Of a stretch of DNA of 64,000 nucleotides, positions 26,486 through 35,426 are shown one piece after another. Made by a program: the position numbers and the translations under genes. The notes below the pieces were generated by a model that saw nothing but the letters and a program-made list of their open reading frames with translations, did not search any database and was not told where the DNA came from. Position 1 is the stretch's first letter, and every line of letters starts with the position of its first letter. Source of the DNA: Labrenzia sp. 011 (lineage in GTDB: Bacteria > Pseudomonadota > Alphaproteobacteria > Rhizobiales > Stappiaceae); the NCBI RefSeq assembly GCF_003075075.1, contig NZ_QCYM01000021.1:1-64000 (forward strand). Reading direction: 5' to 3'.

Positions 26486-27364
26486 ATGCCTGATTTCAGA
26501 GGATCCATTCCCGCGCTGGTCACGCCCTTCAGGGACGGCAGGGTGGATATCGGCGCGCTTGAGCGTCTTGTCGAATGGCATCTGGAGGAAGGCAGCCACG
26601 GCCTCGTTGCGGTCGGCACCACCGGCGAAAGCCCGACGGTTTCGAAGGACGAGCACAAGGACCTCATCAGGCGAGTGGTGGATCTGGTGAACGGCCGCGT
26701 ACCGGTTATCGCCGGCACCGGCTCCAACGCCACCGCGCAGTCCCTTGACATGCTTCAGGCCGCGGAAGCGGCCGGTGCCGATGCGGCGCTCGTCGTCACC
26801 CCCTACTACAACAAGCCCAACCAGGCTGGGCTGCTCGCTCACTACCGGATCCTGCACGACAACAGCGCGCTGCCGATCATCCTCTACAACATTCCCGGCC
26901 GCTGCGTGATCGACATTGTGCCCGAAACAATGGCCGAAATGGCCCGCTGGCCGAGGATCATCGGCGTCAAGGATGCCACCGGACAGATGGAGCGGGTCAG
27001 CCGCCAGCGGGCGCTTTGCGGACGGGATTTCCTTCAGTTCTGCGCCGAGGACGCGGCCGCGCTCGGCTTCAACGCCCATGGCGGAACCGGATGCATTTCG
27101 GTGACAGCGAATGTTGCCCCGCGCCTGTGCGCGGCCTTCCAGGAAGCGTCTCTTGCTGAAAATCTGGAGCTTGCGCGCGACTATCAGGACAAGCTTCTGC
27201 CGCTGCACACGGCGCTCTTTCTGGAACCTCCTGCAGCCTGTACGAAATATGCGCTCTCTCGCCTGGGCCTTTGTCTGGAAGAGGTCCGTTTGCCGCTGAC
27301 ACCTGTCACCGCCGAAACCCGGCAGGCGATTGACCGGGCCATGGAGACCGCCGGGCTGGTCTGA
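26486..27364 (+). CDS. 4-hydroxy-tetrahydrodipicolinate synthase family protein (DapA-like)
   Basis: 292 residues from ATG 26486 (GAGGAG upstream). Class I aldolase of the DapA family: FRGSIPALVTPFRDGRVDIG, the GTTGESPT phosphate/pyruvate motif, VTPYYNKPNQAGLLAHY with the catalytic Tyr, YNIPGRC, and the Schiff-base Lys in IIGVKDATGQMERV. All DapA catalytic residues (Thr-Thr pair, Tyr, Arg, Lys) are present, so it may be DapA itself; yet paralogues for other 2-oxo acids look the same and no dap gene is adjacent. Confidence 0.85.
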   Translation: MPDFRGSIPALVTPFRDGRVDIGALERLVEWHLEEGSHGLVAVGTTGESPTVSKDEHKDLIRRVVDLVNGRVPVIAGTGSNATAQSLDMLQAAEAAGADAALVVTPYYNKPNQAGLLAHYRILHDNSALPIILYNIPGRCVIDIVPETMAEMARWPRIIGVKDATGQMERVSRQRALCGRDFLQFCAEDAAALGFNAHGGTGCISVTANVAPRLCAAFQEASLAENLELARDYQDKLLPLHTALFLEPPAACTKYALSRLGLCLEEVRLPLTPVTAETRQAIDRAMETAGLV

Positions 27365-27570
27365 TGGAAGAACTTCCGGTGTGCCAGGTTGCGCGGGCAC
27401 CGGCAGGCGCATGAGTGCTGCTCTTGCACGCTGTGCGCTTCTTTCCTGCTCCGGCGCGCTGCCGGGCATTGACCTGCGAGGTTCACATCGCTGAAACGGT
27501 CACGGCACTGCCGGGGACCGGCGACGGAATCTCGTAGACGGAGCCGAAGCCGCACGTGCATTCCGCAGTG

Positions 27571-27596
27571 TCTGAAGCGCCCGGGGGCGCTTCAGA
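27571..27596. terminator. Hairpin between convergent dapA-like and metG genes
   Basis: TCTGAAGCGCCC (27571-27582) pairs exactly with GGGCGCTTCAGA (27585-27596). It lies 10 bases beyond the metG stop and in the gap where the two transcripts converge. There is no long T run, so termination may be only partial. Confidence 0.65.
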
Positions 27597-27606
27597 ATTC
27601 GATCGT

Positions 27607-29127
27607 TTACTGCACCCTCGGGAACAGCGTCTCGATTTCTCCAAGGTCGCTGTCGCCCCGGAGCTTGTCGAGTTCCGGTTTCCACGGGCAGGCGGCCTCA
27701 GGTGCATTGAGCATTTCCAGAGATCGGGTCGCGGAGCCGGGAATGATCTGCAGCAGGGCTTCCATGACGACGCGCAGGCAGTCGAGGGTCACATAGATCA
27801 CCGTCTGGCAGCGCTCCCGGGTCTCCTCGTTCTTGATGAGATCCCAGGGGGCCTGTTCGGCGAAATAGTTGTTCATCTCGTCGGCGACGGTGATGATCGA
27901 CTGCGCCCGCGCCGGAATGTCGGCGAGGTTCATCCATGTACCCATGCCACCGGTCGCTTCCAGAACCGCCTTGCGGATCGCCTCGTCCTGGGCGTTGAGC
28001 GGGCCCGGGGCGGGCAGCTTGCCGTCGAAGCGCGCCTTGGAGAACTTTGCCGCGCGCGACAGCAGGTTGCCCACCTTGTTGCCCAGTTCGCTGTTGTAGG
28101 TCTGGGTGATCAGGTCGACGGAAATCTGGCTGTCGCTGTCGGCGCGCATGTGCCGGGCCAGGTACCAGCGCAACGCATCGACGCCGAGCTTGTCGATCAC
28201 TTCGATCGGATCGACGACATTGCCGATGGATTTCGACATCTTCATCCCGCCGGCGCCGACCCAATGGCTGTGCACGGACAGTTTTTTCGGCAGCGGCAGG
28301 TCCGCGGCCATCAGCATGATCGGCCAGTAGACGCCGTGCGGCTTCAGGATGTCCTTGCCGATCAGATGTTCGCACTCCGCCCACCAGTCCTCGTAGCCTT
28401 CTTCCGGCCAGCCGATGTTGGTCAGGTAGTTGGCGAGGGCGTCGAACCAGACATAGGTCACGAACTCCGGGTCGAAGGGCAGGTCGACACCCAGGGTCAC
28501 GCGGGCCTTCGGCCGCGAGATGCACAGGTCTTCCAGCGGTTCGGACAGCATCTGCTTCAGCTCGTTGCGGAAGGCATCCGGCTGCACGAAATCCGGATTA
28601 TCGGCAATATGCTGCAGCAGCCGTTCGCGGAAGGGCTCCATTTTCAGGAAGTAGTTGGTCTCGTCCGTCTGCTCCACCTTCATGGTCGGATGCAGCGGGC
28701 ACTGGCCGTCCTCGGTGAGGTCGGACTCCTTCTTGAACTCCTCGCAACCCTTGCAGTAGGTGCCGGTGTATTGCTTCTTGACGATCAGGCCCTTGTCGAA
28801 GATCGCCTGTTCCATGCCGGCAACAGCCGTCTTGTGGCCCTCCCGGCTGGTGCGCACGAAATAGTCATAGTCCACGTCGAGACGGTCGAAGACGGCGCGG
28901 AATTCCTTGCCGCGCATCTCCAGATACTCCGTTACCGACATGTCGAGTTCGGCGGCGGCTTCCTGGTTCTTCTGGCCGTGTTCGTCGACGCCGGTGGACA
29001 GCATCAGCTCGTATCCAAGCGCCTTGCGGTTGCGCTTGAGGATATCGGCCATGACGGATGTGAAAGCATGACCGATATGCGGAGAACCGTTGACGTAGTA
29101 GATCGGGGTCGTGATGTAGCTTTTCAT
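27607..29127 (-). CDS. metG: Methionine--tRNA ligase
   Basis: 506 residues from ATG 29127. HIGH motif at residues 17-20 (SPHIGHAF), a zinc knuckle with CKGC and CPLH, KMSKS loop in GMKMSKSIGNVVDP, and a helical anticodon-binding C-terminal half ending in PWKPELDKLRGDSDLGEIET. It lacks the C-terminal EMAP-like tRNA-binding domain, as is usual in alphaproteobacteria. It charges tRNA-Met in the cytoplasm. A longer frame to 29226 adds a non-conserved leader and is rejected. The only clear housekeeping translation gene in the window. Confidence 0.98.
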   Translation of the reverse strand: MKSYITTPIYYVNGSPHIGHAFTSVMADILKRNRKALGYELMLSTGVDEHGQKNQEAAAELDMSVTEYLEMRGKEFRAVFDRLDVDYDYFVRTSREGHKTAVAGMEQAIFDKGLIVKKQYTGTYCKGCEEFKKESDLTEDGQCPLHPTMKVEQTDETNYFLKMEPFRERLLQHIADNPDFVQPDAFRNELKQMLSEPLEDLCISRPKARVTLGVDLPFDPEFVTYVWFDALANYLTNIGWPEEGYEDWWAECEHLIGKDILKPHGVYWPIMLMAADLPLPKKLSVHSHWVGAGGMKMSKSIGNVVDPIEVIDKLGVDALRWYLARHMRADSDSQISVDLITQTYNSELGNKVGNLLSRAAKFSKARFDGKLPAPGPLNAQDEAIRKAVLEATGGMGTWMNLADIPARAQSIITVADEMNNYFAEQAPWDLIKNEETRERCQTVIYVTLDCLRVVMEALLQIIPGSATRSLEMLNAPEAACPWKPELDKLRGDSDLGEIETLFPRVQ

Positions 29128-29241
29128 CCAAGCGCTTTCGAATTTCCGGGCGGAAGGGCATCCGTGCGGACCCGGCCCGCCGGGCCGGTCGCCGGTCCGC
29201 CATGTGAGGTGCGAGCTATATTCCACACTCGCTCCAACAAG

Positions 29242-29270
29242 AAAAGCCCCGGACCTTGAAAAGGGCCGGG
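29242..29270 (-). terminator. Intrinsic terminator after the yeiH-like gene
   Basis: CCCGGACC (29248-29255) pairs with GGGCCGGG (29263-29270) with one mismatch; on the minus strand the stem is followed by TTTTC (A run at 29242-29245). It lies 45 bases beyond the stop of the YeiH-family gene and insulates metG. Confidence 0.8.
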
Positions 29271-29314
29271 ACCTCCCTGCACATATGGGGGCGCGGGCGT
29301 GAGCTGAAAAGAGC

Positions 29315-30310
29315 TTAGCCGATCAGCCAGATCCCCCCGAGCACGAACAGCGCCAGGAACATCGTCTGCGTCAGCAGCATCAGGATTGCCGGTTTGCCGA
29401 CTTCCAGGAGCTTCGGGATCGAGGTCTTCATGCCCACCGCCGCAATGGCGGTCAGCAAAGCCCAGCGGGAAATATCTCCGGCCGCGTCCTTGGCGGCGGC
29501 CGGGATCAGGCCGAAGGAGTTGCAGGCGGCCAGCACCAGGAACGCGATCACGAAGGATGGCATCAGAGGAGGGCGGGTGGCCTCGGGGGCGGCGCCCTTG
29601 CGCAGCACCAGCGCGGCCACCAGCACGATCGGGGCGAGCATGGTGACCCGGATCAGCTTGACCAGGGTGGACAGGTCGCCGGTTTCCTCGGAAATCGAGA
29701 ATCCGGCACCGACCACCTGGGCGACGTCATGGATCGTTCCCCCCAGAAAAACCCCAGTCGCATCCCTGGAAAGCCCGAGAGCGCTCGTCAGGATCGGGTA
29801 GAAGATCATCGCCAGTGTGGACAGCACGGTGATGATGATGACCGTGAAGGCGAGATCCCGTTCGGAGTGTTCCCGTTTCGGCAGGATCGACCCGATGGCC
29901 ATCGCCGCGGAGGCTCCGCAGATCGCCACCGCACCGCCGGTGAGAAAGGAAAACAGCCGGTCGCGGCCGAAAAAACGGCCGATCAGCAGGGAGAAGCCGA
30001 TGGTCGCCAGCACACCGGCGACCACAAGTGCAAGAAAGGGCAGGCCGAGCGCCTGAACCATCTCGACGCTGATACGCGCGCCGAGCAGGGCGACGCCGAG
30101 CCGCAGCAGTGTGCGGGCGGAAAAGGCGATCCCCTCCTCGGTCCTTTTTTCGTCGGCAAGAAAGTTCAGAGGCATGCCCAGCAGGATTGCCATGAGCATG
30201 GCCGGGGCGCCGTAGTGATCGTTGAGAAACTGCGCGGCAATTGCCACCAGTCCGGCAATGGCGATGCCGGGAAAAAGAACATTTGCCCGGTCCTTGAGGG
30301 GTTGAACCAT
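29315..30310 (-). CDS. YeiH/YadS-type putative sulfate exporter family protein (UPF0324)
   Basis: 331 residues from ATG 30310 (TAGGAAACC upstream), about ten membrane helices. Family motifs: NDHYGAPAMLMAILLGMPLN, TGGAVAICGASAAMAIGSIL, VFLGGTIHDVAQVVGAGFSI and the late VGMKTSIPKLLEVGK. The UPF0324/YeiH group is annotated as putative sulfate or sulfite exporters, mostly because members lie near sulfonate degradation genes; transport has not been rigorously shown. It stands alone with its own terminator, but the desulfonation-like operon begins 2 kb away, which fits sulfite disposal. Confidence 0.88.
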   Translation of the reverse strand: MVQPLKDRANVLFPGIAIAGLVAIAAQFLNDHYGAPAMLMAILLGMPLNFLADEKRTEEGIAFSARTLLRLGVALLGARISVEMVQALGLPFLALVVAGVLATIGFSLLIGRFFGRDRLFSFLTGGAVAICGASAAMAIGSILPKREHSERDLAFTVIIITVLSTLAMIFYPILTSALGLSRDATGVFLGGTIHDVAQVVGAGFSISEETGDLSTLVKLIRVTMLAPIVLVAALVLRKGAAPEATRPPLMPSFVIAFLVLAACNSFGLIPAAAKDAAGDISRWALLTAIAAVGMKTSIPKLLEVGKPAILMLLTQTMFLALFVLGGIWLIG

Positions 30311-30434
30311 CTGGTTTCCTATTTGCAGTTCGGCAGCTCGATTTACAGCCTTCAACCGGACAGGGCCGCAGGCATGACAGTCGATCGGTTTTAAAGTGTC
30401 AGTGCCTCTCGCGTATGAGTGAACGCGCGATGCA

Positions 30435-31748
30435 CTAGCGGTCAATCGGCAATCCGCTCGGAACGGCGTCCGGAATGCCGAAAGGAGGGGCCGTGACGGA
30501 CGAGGTCCCGGTAAGGGCCCTCAGAAACGCCACAAGATCGGAGATTTCAAGGTCGGAAACTGCGGTTGGTGCGATATCCCGGAACAGGGCCTGCCGCGCC
30601 ATTTCCCGGGGATCCTTCCAGACCATGAAATCGATGCCTGCAAGCCAGGGCGCCTCCGGCAGGCGGGCTGTCTCCGGGCGCCAGGTTTTCAGCATGCCGT
30701 CCGGATCGAGGTGGTGACGCACGATGCCTTCCAGCGTCGGATAGGCGCCATTGTGGCCATAGGGCGCCGTCAGTTCGACATTGCGCAGCATGGGCGTGCG
30801 GAACCGGTAGGCGTCTTCCAGTAGGTCGGTTTCGCCCATGACGCCGACGTCGCGCACCATCGGGTCATGGAGGCGCGTGCGGCCGGGACCGAAGGGCGGC
30901 AGGCCGAGCGCGTGGAATTTCTGGTCGCTGAGCAGCTTGCCCGTGTGGCACCTTGCGCACCCGGCCTTGCCGTAGAAAAGCTCCAGTCCGCGCTTCCCGC
31001 TGGCGTTCAGGGCACTTTCGTCGCCGGACAGGAAACGGTCGAAGGGACTGTCGTGGCTCTGCCATTCGATTGCCTGGAAGGCGGCAAGGGCATTGGCGAT
31101 TTCCACGATCGTCACGTCTTCCGGCCGCTTCACATGATCGAAGGCAGACACGAACAGGCGCCCGTATTCGGGGATCACCCGCACCCGCTTGGCGAGGATC
31201 GGCCACGCGCTGTCGATCCGGTCGTGGATCGCACCGGCGATCTCGTTTTCCTTCGGATTGCCCGCCATCTCGAACTGCGCGGTCACGGGAAAGACCGCCT
31301 GGGCGGCAAGCAGGGAATTGAAGCCTTGTGGCAGCCATTCCTCTGCAGGTGAGTTGAAGCCGTTCTCGTAGGTTTCGGCAATCGACAGGCGCCCGTCGTG
31401 AAACAGCGTGCGGATCTCCTTCGCCCCGAGGTTCCAGAGACCCGGCGCATTGCGGGGAATCCGTTTGCGGATCCTGTTCCCGCCCAGACCGGCACTCCGC
31501 CGCTGCCCCAGGCCTTCGCCGCCTTCACCGATCCCCAGCGACAGGCGATCGCCCGTGCCGAGCGTCGGGTGATGGCAGGTCGCACAGGCGATATTTCTGT
31601 TGCCGGACAGGATCTTGTCGTAAAAGAGCAATTGTCCGAGCGCTGCCTGCCTGCGGTCGAAGGCGAGGAAATCCTCCGGGCCCAGGGGCGCTGGCAATTC
31701 CGCCGCCGGGGCAGGCGCGGCAAGAAGAACGAGCAGGGGGAGCGACAG
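30435..31748 (-). CDS. Di-haem cytochrome c peroxidase / MauG-like protein
   Basis: Two CxxCH haem sites (CATCHH near the N terminus and CARCHT in the middle) and FHDGRLSIAETYENGFNSP, TPMLRNVELTAPYGHNGAYP, TLEGIVRHHLDP place it in the CcpA/MauG family of periplasmic di-haem enzymes. A signal-like stretch (LLSLPLLVLLAAPAPAA) precedes the mature part. The frame stays open to 32192, but that part is antisense to the Sel1 gene. No ATG, GTG or TTG lies in frame near the signal peptide; CTG 31748 is the nearest, so the start given is a guess. It overlaps or abuts the divergent Sel1 gene. Confidence 0.85.
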   Translation of the reverse strand: MSLPLLVLLAAPAPAAELPAPLGPEDFLAFDRRQAALGQLLFYDKILSGNRNIACATCHHPTLGTGDRLSLGIGEGGEGLGQRRSAGLGGNRIRKRIPRNAPGLWNLGAKEIRTLFHDGRLSIAETYENGFNSPAEEWLPQGFNSLLAAQAVFPVTAQFEMAGNPKENEIAGAIHDRIDSAWPILAKRVRVIPEYGRLFVSAFDHVKRPEDVTIVEIANALAAFQAIEWQSHDSPFDRFLSGDESALNASGKRGLELFYGKAGCARCHTGKLLSDQKFHALGLPPFGPGRTRLHDPMVRDVGVMGETDLLEDAYRFRTPMLRNVELTAPYGHNGAYPTLEGIVRHHLDPDGMLKTWRPETARLPEAPWLAGIDFMVWKDPREMARQALFRDIAPTAVSDLEISDLVAFLRALTGTSSVTAPPFGIPDAVPSGLPIDR

Positions 31749-31754
31749 AAGGCA

Positions 31755-32237
31755 ATGAACAGGACGTTTGTATCCGCCCTTGCGGGCCTCACCCTGCTGG
31801 CCACGCCGGCTCTTGCGGAAATCGAGGAAGCGCGCGACCTGATGGAGGCGGGCCGCTACGAGGAAGCGATGAAGGATCTCCGGCCCGCGGCGCGATCCGG
31901 CAATGCGGATGCGGAGGAGCTGATCGGCGTGATGTATGCCATGGGGCTGGGGGTCGAACGCGATGACCAGCGCGCCTTCGAATGGTATCTCAGAAGCGCC
32001 ATGAAAGGTCATCCGGGCGCCCAGTCCGGGGTGGGCTGGTACTATGAAGTCGGACGTGGCCTGCCTGCCGCCGACCTCGTGCGCGCCTATATGTGGTACA
32101 CCCTCTCTGCCATCGGGGGCGACCCCGATGCGGCGATCTCTCTTGAAGAGGTGGTCAAGAAGATGACCCGGGAGCAGATTGAAAAGGCGCATGTTCTTGT
32201 CGGCGATTACAAGGTCTGGATGTATCCGTTCCGGTAA
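31755..32237 (+). CDS. Secreted Sel1-repeat protein
   Basis: 160 residues from ATG 31755 (MNRTFVSALAGLTLLATPAL is a signal peptide, cleavage near ALA-EI). It holds two or three Sel1-like repeats: YEEAMKDLRPAARSGNADAE, ELIGVMYAMGLGVERDDQRA, FEWYLRSAMKGHPGAQSGVG. Sel1 repeats are helical hairpins that mediate protein contacts, often in periplasmic regulation. Its start lies within 10 bases of the start region of the opposite di-haem peroxidase gene, so both may share one promoter and a function. Confidence 0.88.
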   Translation: MNRTFVSALAGLTLLATPALAEIEEARDLMEAGRYEEAMKDLRPAARSGNADAEELIGVMYAMGLGVERDDQRAFEWYLRSAMKGHPGAQSGVGWYYEVGRGLPAADLVRAYMWYTLSAIGGDPDAAISLEEVVKKMTREQIEKAHVLVGDYKVWMYPFR

Positions 32238-32357
32238 GTCCGTCCTGTGGTTCTGATCGGTTCAGGACTCGTTTCCGCAAGTTCTGAACGGATGAGAATT
32301 TCCGGCGCCGACACAGTCTCAGGCCACTTTCCCGTGGCGCAAGCGATAGTCCCGAAC

Positions 32358-32387
32358 CATCACGCCCCGCCGGAGCAGGGCGTGATG
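32358..32387. terminator. Hairpin between convergent Sel1 and dctP genes
   Basis: CATCACGCCC (32358-32367) and GGGCGTGATG (32378-32387) form a perfect 10-bp stem with a ten-base loop, followed on the plus strand by TATTCTTG. It sits between the Sel1 stop (32237) and the dctP stop (32402) and could serve both transcripts. Confidence 0.7.
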
Positions 32388-32401
32388 TATTCTTGTCCGG
32401 A

Positions 32402-33460
32402 TCAGTTCAGGTCCGCATCGCGGCTGCTGTTGATGGACGACTCGGCTTCGGCCACGGCTTCTTCCAGTGCACCGAAGATTTCTTCGCCACGGCCGACATT
32501 GGCCTTGAACCATTCGTAGACCGGCGCGGCGGCTTCCTTGAAGGCGGCTTTCTGTTCCGGAGACGGCACATAGAGGTCGCCGCCACCGGCAACGAAATCC
32601 TCATAGGCCTTGATGGACTTGCGCTTCGGCGAGGCGAAGGTCGCCTGCTGCAGGGCATAGAAACCGTCCACCACGACGCGGCGCAGGTCTTCGGGCATGG
32701 AGAGGAACTTCTCGTTGTTCATCCACCACAGGGCGCCCATGTAGGCGTGGCCGTCGAGAGTGACATACTGTAGGCCGGCATCCGGGAACTTCATGCCCAT
32801 GATGTCGGTGATGCCGTTCTTGGAGCCTTCCACGACACCGGTCTGGAACGAGGTGAACAGTTCCGGCCACGGGATCGGAGTCGGCGAGGCGCCGAGGGAC
32901 TTCACCAGTTCCTGCGGCAGGTCGGCGACCACGGTGCGGATCTTGAGGCCTTCCAGATCCTTCGGCATTTCGACGCGGTGCTTGGTATTGGCGAAATTCC
33001 GCCAGCCGCCGGTATTGCCGATGGTCATCAGGCGGATGGAATTCTGGGAATCCTCAAGTGCCATGTCGCGCAGGGTACGGGTGAAATCGCCGGACAGGAC
33101 GTGCTCGGCGATCCGGTCGTCGGCCATCATGTAGGGCAGGTCGAGAACCTGCACATAGGGGAAGATGCCCGAGGCGCCGCCGGAGGTGGAGATGTAGATG
33201 TCGATGGCGCCGTCGGCCACGCCCTGGAGACATTCCGCGCCGTTCGAACACAGCTGCGTACCGATGAAGAGCTCGACCTCGATCGCGCCGTTGGAGGCGG
33301 CCTCCACGAAGTTCTTGAAGACGACAAGACCGTCATAGTCCTCGTCGTTCTCGTTGGAATTGGCCGTCGCGCGCAACGTGTAGTCCGCGGCAAGGGCGCT
33401 CAGCGACGAACCGGCGAGCATCGCCGCGACGGTGAGCGTTTTCAGTGCAGATTTGAGCAT
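32402..33460 (-). CDS. dctP: TRAP transporter substrate-binding protein DctP (desulfonation-like operon)
   Basis: 352 residues from ATG 33460 (GGGAGGTACC upstream). Signal peptide MLKSALKTLTVAAMLAGSSL, cut near ALA-AD; DctP body with AIEVELFIGTQLCSNGAECL, GVADGAIDIYISTSGGASGI, and the ligand-site Arg in LEGLKIRTVVADLPQELV, then SFQTGVVEGSKNGITDIMG. Two Cys in LCSNGAEC may form a disulfide. It is the last gene of the six-gene operon with monooxygenase, aldo/keto reductase and flavin reductase, so it should bind the compound these enzymes attack or its glycoside. Confidence 0.95.
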   Translation of the reverse strand: MLKSALKTLTVAAMLAGSSLSALAADYTLRATANSNENDEDYDGLVVFKNFVEAASNGAIEVELFIGTQLCSNGAECLQGVADGAIDIYISTSGGASGIFPYVQVLDLPYMMADDRIAEHVLSGDFTRTLRDMALEDSQNSIRLMTIGNTGGWRNFANTKHRVEMPKDLEGLKIRTVVADLPQELVKSLGASPTPIPWPELFTSFQTGVVEGSKNGITDIMGMKFPDAGLQYVTLDGHAYMGALWWMNNEKFLSMPEDLRRVVVDGFYALQQATFASPKRKSIKAYEDFVAGGGDLYVPSPEQKAAFKEAAAPVYEWFKANVGRGEEIFGALEEAVAEAESSINSSRDADLN

Positions 33461-33486
33461 TAGGTACCTCCCTTTGAAACTCAAGA

Positions 33487-34776
33487 TCAGTTGGCAAATC
33501 CGGTCAGACGCGGGATCGTCATGGAAAGTGCCGGTATGTAGGTGATCAGGAAGATCACCGCGATCTCCACCGCCAGAAACGGCAGAATGGCCTTGGCTAT
33601 GGTTTCAACCCGTTCTCCTGAAACCGACGCCGCGACAAAGAGCACCAGCCCCATCGGCGGCGTTGCCAGACCGACGGTCAGGTTCACGCTCATGATGATG
33701 GCGAAGTGGATGGGGTCGACACCCATCGATACGAAGATGGGACCGAGGATCGGCCCCAGAATGATGATCGCCGGCCCGGCATCCAGGAACATGCCCACCA
33801 CGAACAGCAGCACATTGATCAGGAAAAGCAGAAGCAGCGGATTCTGCGTGAGGCTGAGCACGAAGTCGGCCATGATTTCCGGTGCGTGGCTGAGGCTGAC
33901 AACCGTCTTGAAAGCCATCGCGGCGCCGACCAGAAGCAGGACCATGGCCGAGGTGATGCCCGCCCGGTTCAGCACGGCCGGAATGTCCGAAGGCTTGATT
34001 GTCTTCAGCACGAAGAGGCCGATGCAGAGGGCGTAGGCCACTGCGACGGCCGCCGCTTCAGTCGGCGTGAAGATGCCGGCCAGAATGCCGCCCATGATGA
34101 TCACGGGGGTCAGCAGGGGGAAGAAGGCCTTCAGCGAGGCATCGCCCCGTTCGCTCCATGTGTAGCGGCGGCTCGAGGCAGGGAAATCGTATTTGTTGGC
34201 CATGAACTTGACCATGATCATCAGGCCGACGCCGACCAGGACCCCCGGGACGATCCCCGCCAGGAAAAGCGCGGCGACGCTTTCGCCCATGACATAGGCA
34301 TAGATGATCATGATGCCGGAGGGCGGGATGATCGGGCCGATGACAGAGCTCGCCGCGGTGATCGCCGCGGCAAAGCGGCGGGTATAGCCCTGCTTTTCCA
34401 TCGCCGGGATCAGCATGGAGCCGAGTGCCGAGGTATCGGCCACTGCCGATCCGGACAGTCCGGCAAACAGCATCGATGAGAGGATGTTCACATGGGCGAG
34501 ACCGCCGCGCAGATGTCCCATCAGCGCCTGCGAGAACTCCACCAGCCGCATGGTGATGCCGCCCTTGTTCATCAGCTCGCCTGCGAGCATGAAGAACGGA
34601 ATCGCCATCAGAGGAAAACTGTCCATGCCATTGTAGACGTTACGGTAGAGAAGCACGATGTCGCGCTCCTGGCCGTTCATCCACAACAGCAGGCCCGGCG
34701 CGGCGAGCAATCCGAAGAAGACCGGCAGACCGATCATCAGGAACACGAGAAAGACGGGAAGGAACCAGATCAGCAT
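33487..34776 (-). CDS. dctM: TRAP transporter large permease DctM (desulfonation-like operon)
   Basis: 429 residues starting at ATG 34776, which shares bases with the stop of dctQ (TGATG), so translation is coupled; the open frame upstream to 34941 lies in the dctQ gene and is not used. Landmarks: MDSFPLMAIPFFMLAGELMN, HVNILSSMLFAGLSGSAVAD, ASSVIGPIIPPSGIMIIYAY, FTPTEAAAVAVAYAL, LTVGLATPPMGLVLFVAAS. It is the ion-driven channel subunit with DctQ and the binding protein at 32402. Confidence 0.95.
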   Translation of the reverse strand: MLIWFLPVFLVFLMIGLPVFFGLLAAPGLLLWMNGQERDIVLLYRNVYNGMDSFPLMAIPFFMLAGELMNKGGITMRLVEFSQALMGHLRGGLAHVNILSSMLFAGLSGSAVADTSALGSMLIPAMEKQGYTRRFAAAITAASSVIGPIIPPSGIMIIYAYVMGESVAALFLAGIVPGVLVGVGLMIMVKFMANKYDFPASSRRYTWSERGDASLKAFFPLLTPVIIMGGILAGIFTPTEAAAVAVAYALCIGLFVLKTIKPSDIPAVLNRAGITSAMVLLLVGAAMAFKTVVSLSHAPEIMADFVLSLTQNPLLLLFLINVLLFVVGMFLDAGPAIIILGPILGPIFVSMGVDPIHFAIIMSVNLTVGLATPPMGLVLFVAASVSGERVETIAKAILPFLAVEIAVIFLITYIPALSMTIPRLTGFAN

Positions 34777-35366
34777 CAGTCGGCCCCCGCCATGTCCGCG
34801 TCCGGTATTGCCGCCAGACGGCCCCGGCCGCCCAGAATGGAAATGACGCTGCGCAAAATGAGTTCGATGTTGACCATCGCCAGCAGGATCACGCCGACGA
34901 GCATGGAGGCCATCATCCAGCTGCGCGGCGCGCGCACCCATTCGCTCAGGGCGAAGTTGCCGGGCACGTAAAGGGAGGCGGTCGCGAAGCGGCCGCCGAA
35001 ACCGGAGACTTCCGCATAGCCGATCCGGGCCGCAATCAGCAGCACCGTGAGGGAAACGAACAGCAGGAACAGGCTGAGCAGGTTGCCCGGCAGGCGGGGC
35101 AGGGCATGGCCGACCATGTCGATCGCGACAAATCCGCCGCGACGGAACGCGGTCGGGGCCATCAGGCCGGTCATCCAGAGCATGCAGAAACGCGCCGCCT
35201 CGTCGGGCCAGGGCAGGGCGTTGTTCAGGACGTAGCGGAACACGACCTGAATAAGGATCGCGATCACCATCAGGGCAATAGCGACAACACCGATAGCGCG
35301 TCCGATTCGCAATATGTGCGAATTGACGAACTCGAGCGGTGCCAGGACCGCCAGCAATACGCCCAT
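34776..35366 (-). CDS. dctQ: TRAP transporter small permease DctQ (desulfonation-like operon)
   Basis: 196 residues, four hydrophobic helices. The family motif reads QVVFRYVLNNALPWPDEAAR followed by FRRGGFVAIDMVGHALP. ATG 35366 has GGGAGGAGCC directly upstream. It lies 60 bases behind the flavin reductase gene and overlaps dctM, so the transporter is in one transcription unit with the three redox enzymes. It is about 20 residues longer than common DctQ proteins, mainly in the third loop. Confidence 0.93.
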   Translation of the reverse strand: MGVLLAVLAPLEFVNSHILRIGRAIGVVAIALMVIAILIQVVFRYVLNNALPWPDEAARFCMLWMTGLMAPTAFRRGGFVAIDMVGHALPRLPGNLLSLFLLFVSLTVLLIAARIGYAEVSGFGGRFATASLYVPGNFALSEWVRAPRSWMMASMLVGVILLAMVNIELILRSVISILGGRGRLAAIPDADMAGAD

Positions 35367-35426
35367 TCGGGCTCCTCCCTAAATATGTCTGTCCGTCCGG
35401 GGCGATCGATCGCCCCGGCGCCGGTT

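Noticed and set aside
27556..29259. 567-codon plus-strand frame opposite metG
   Set aside because: Exact antisense of a full-length methionyl-tRNA synthetase gene with HIGH and KMSKS motifs.
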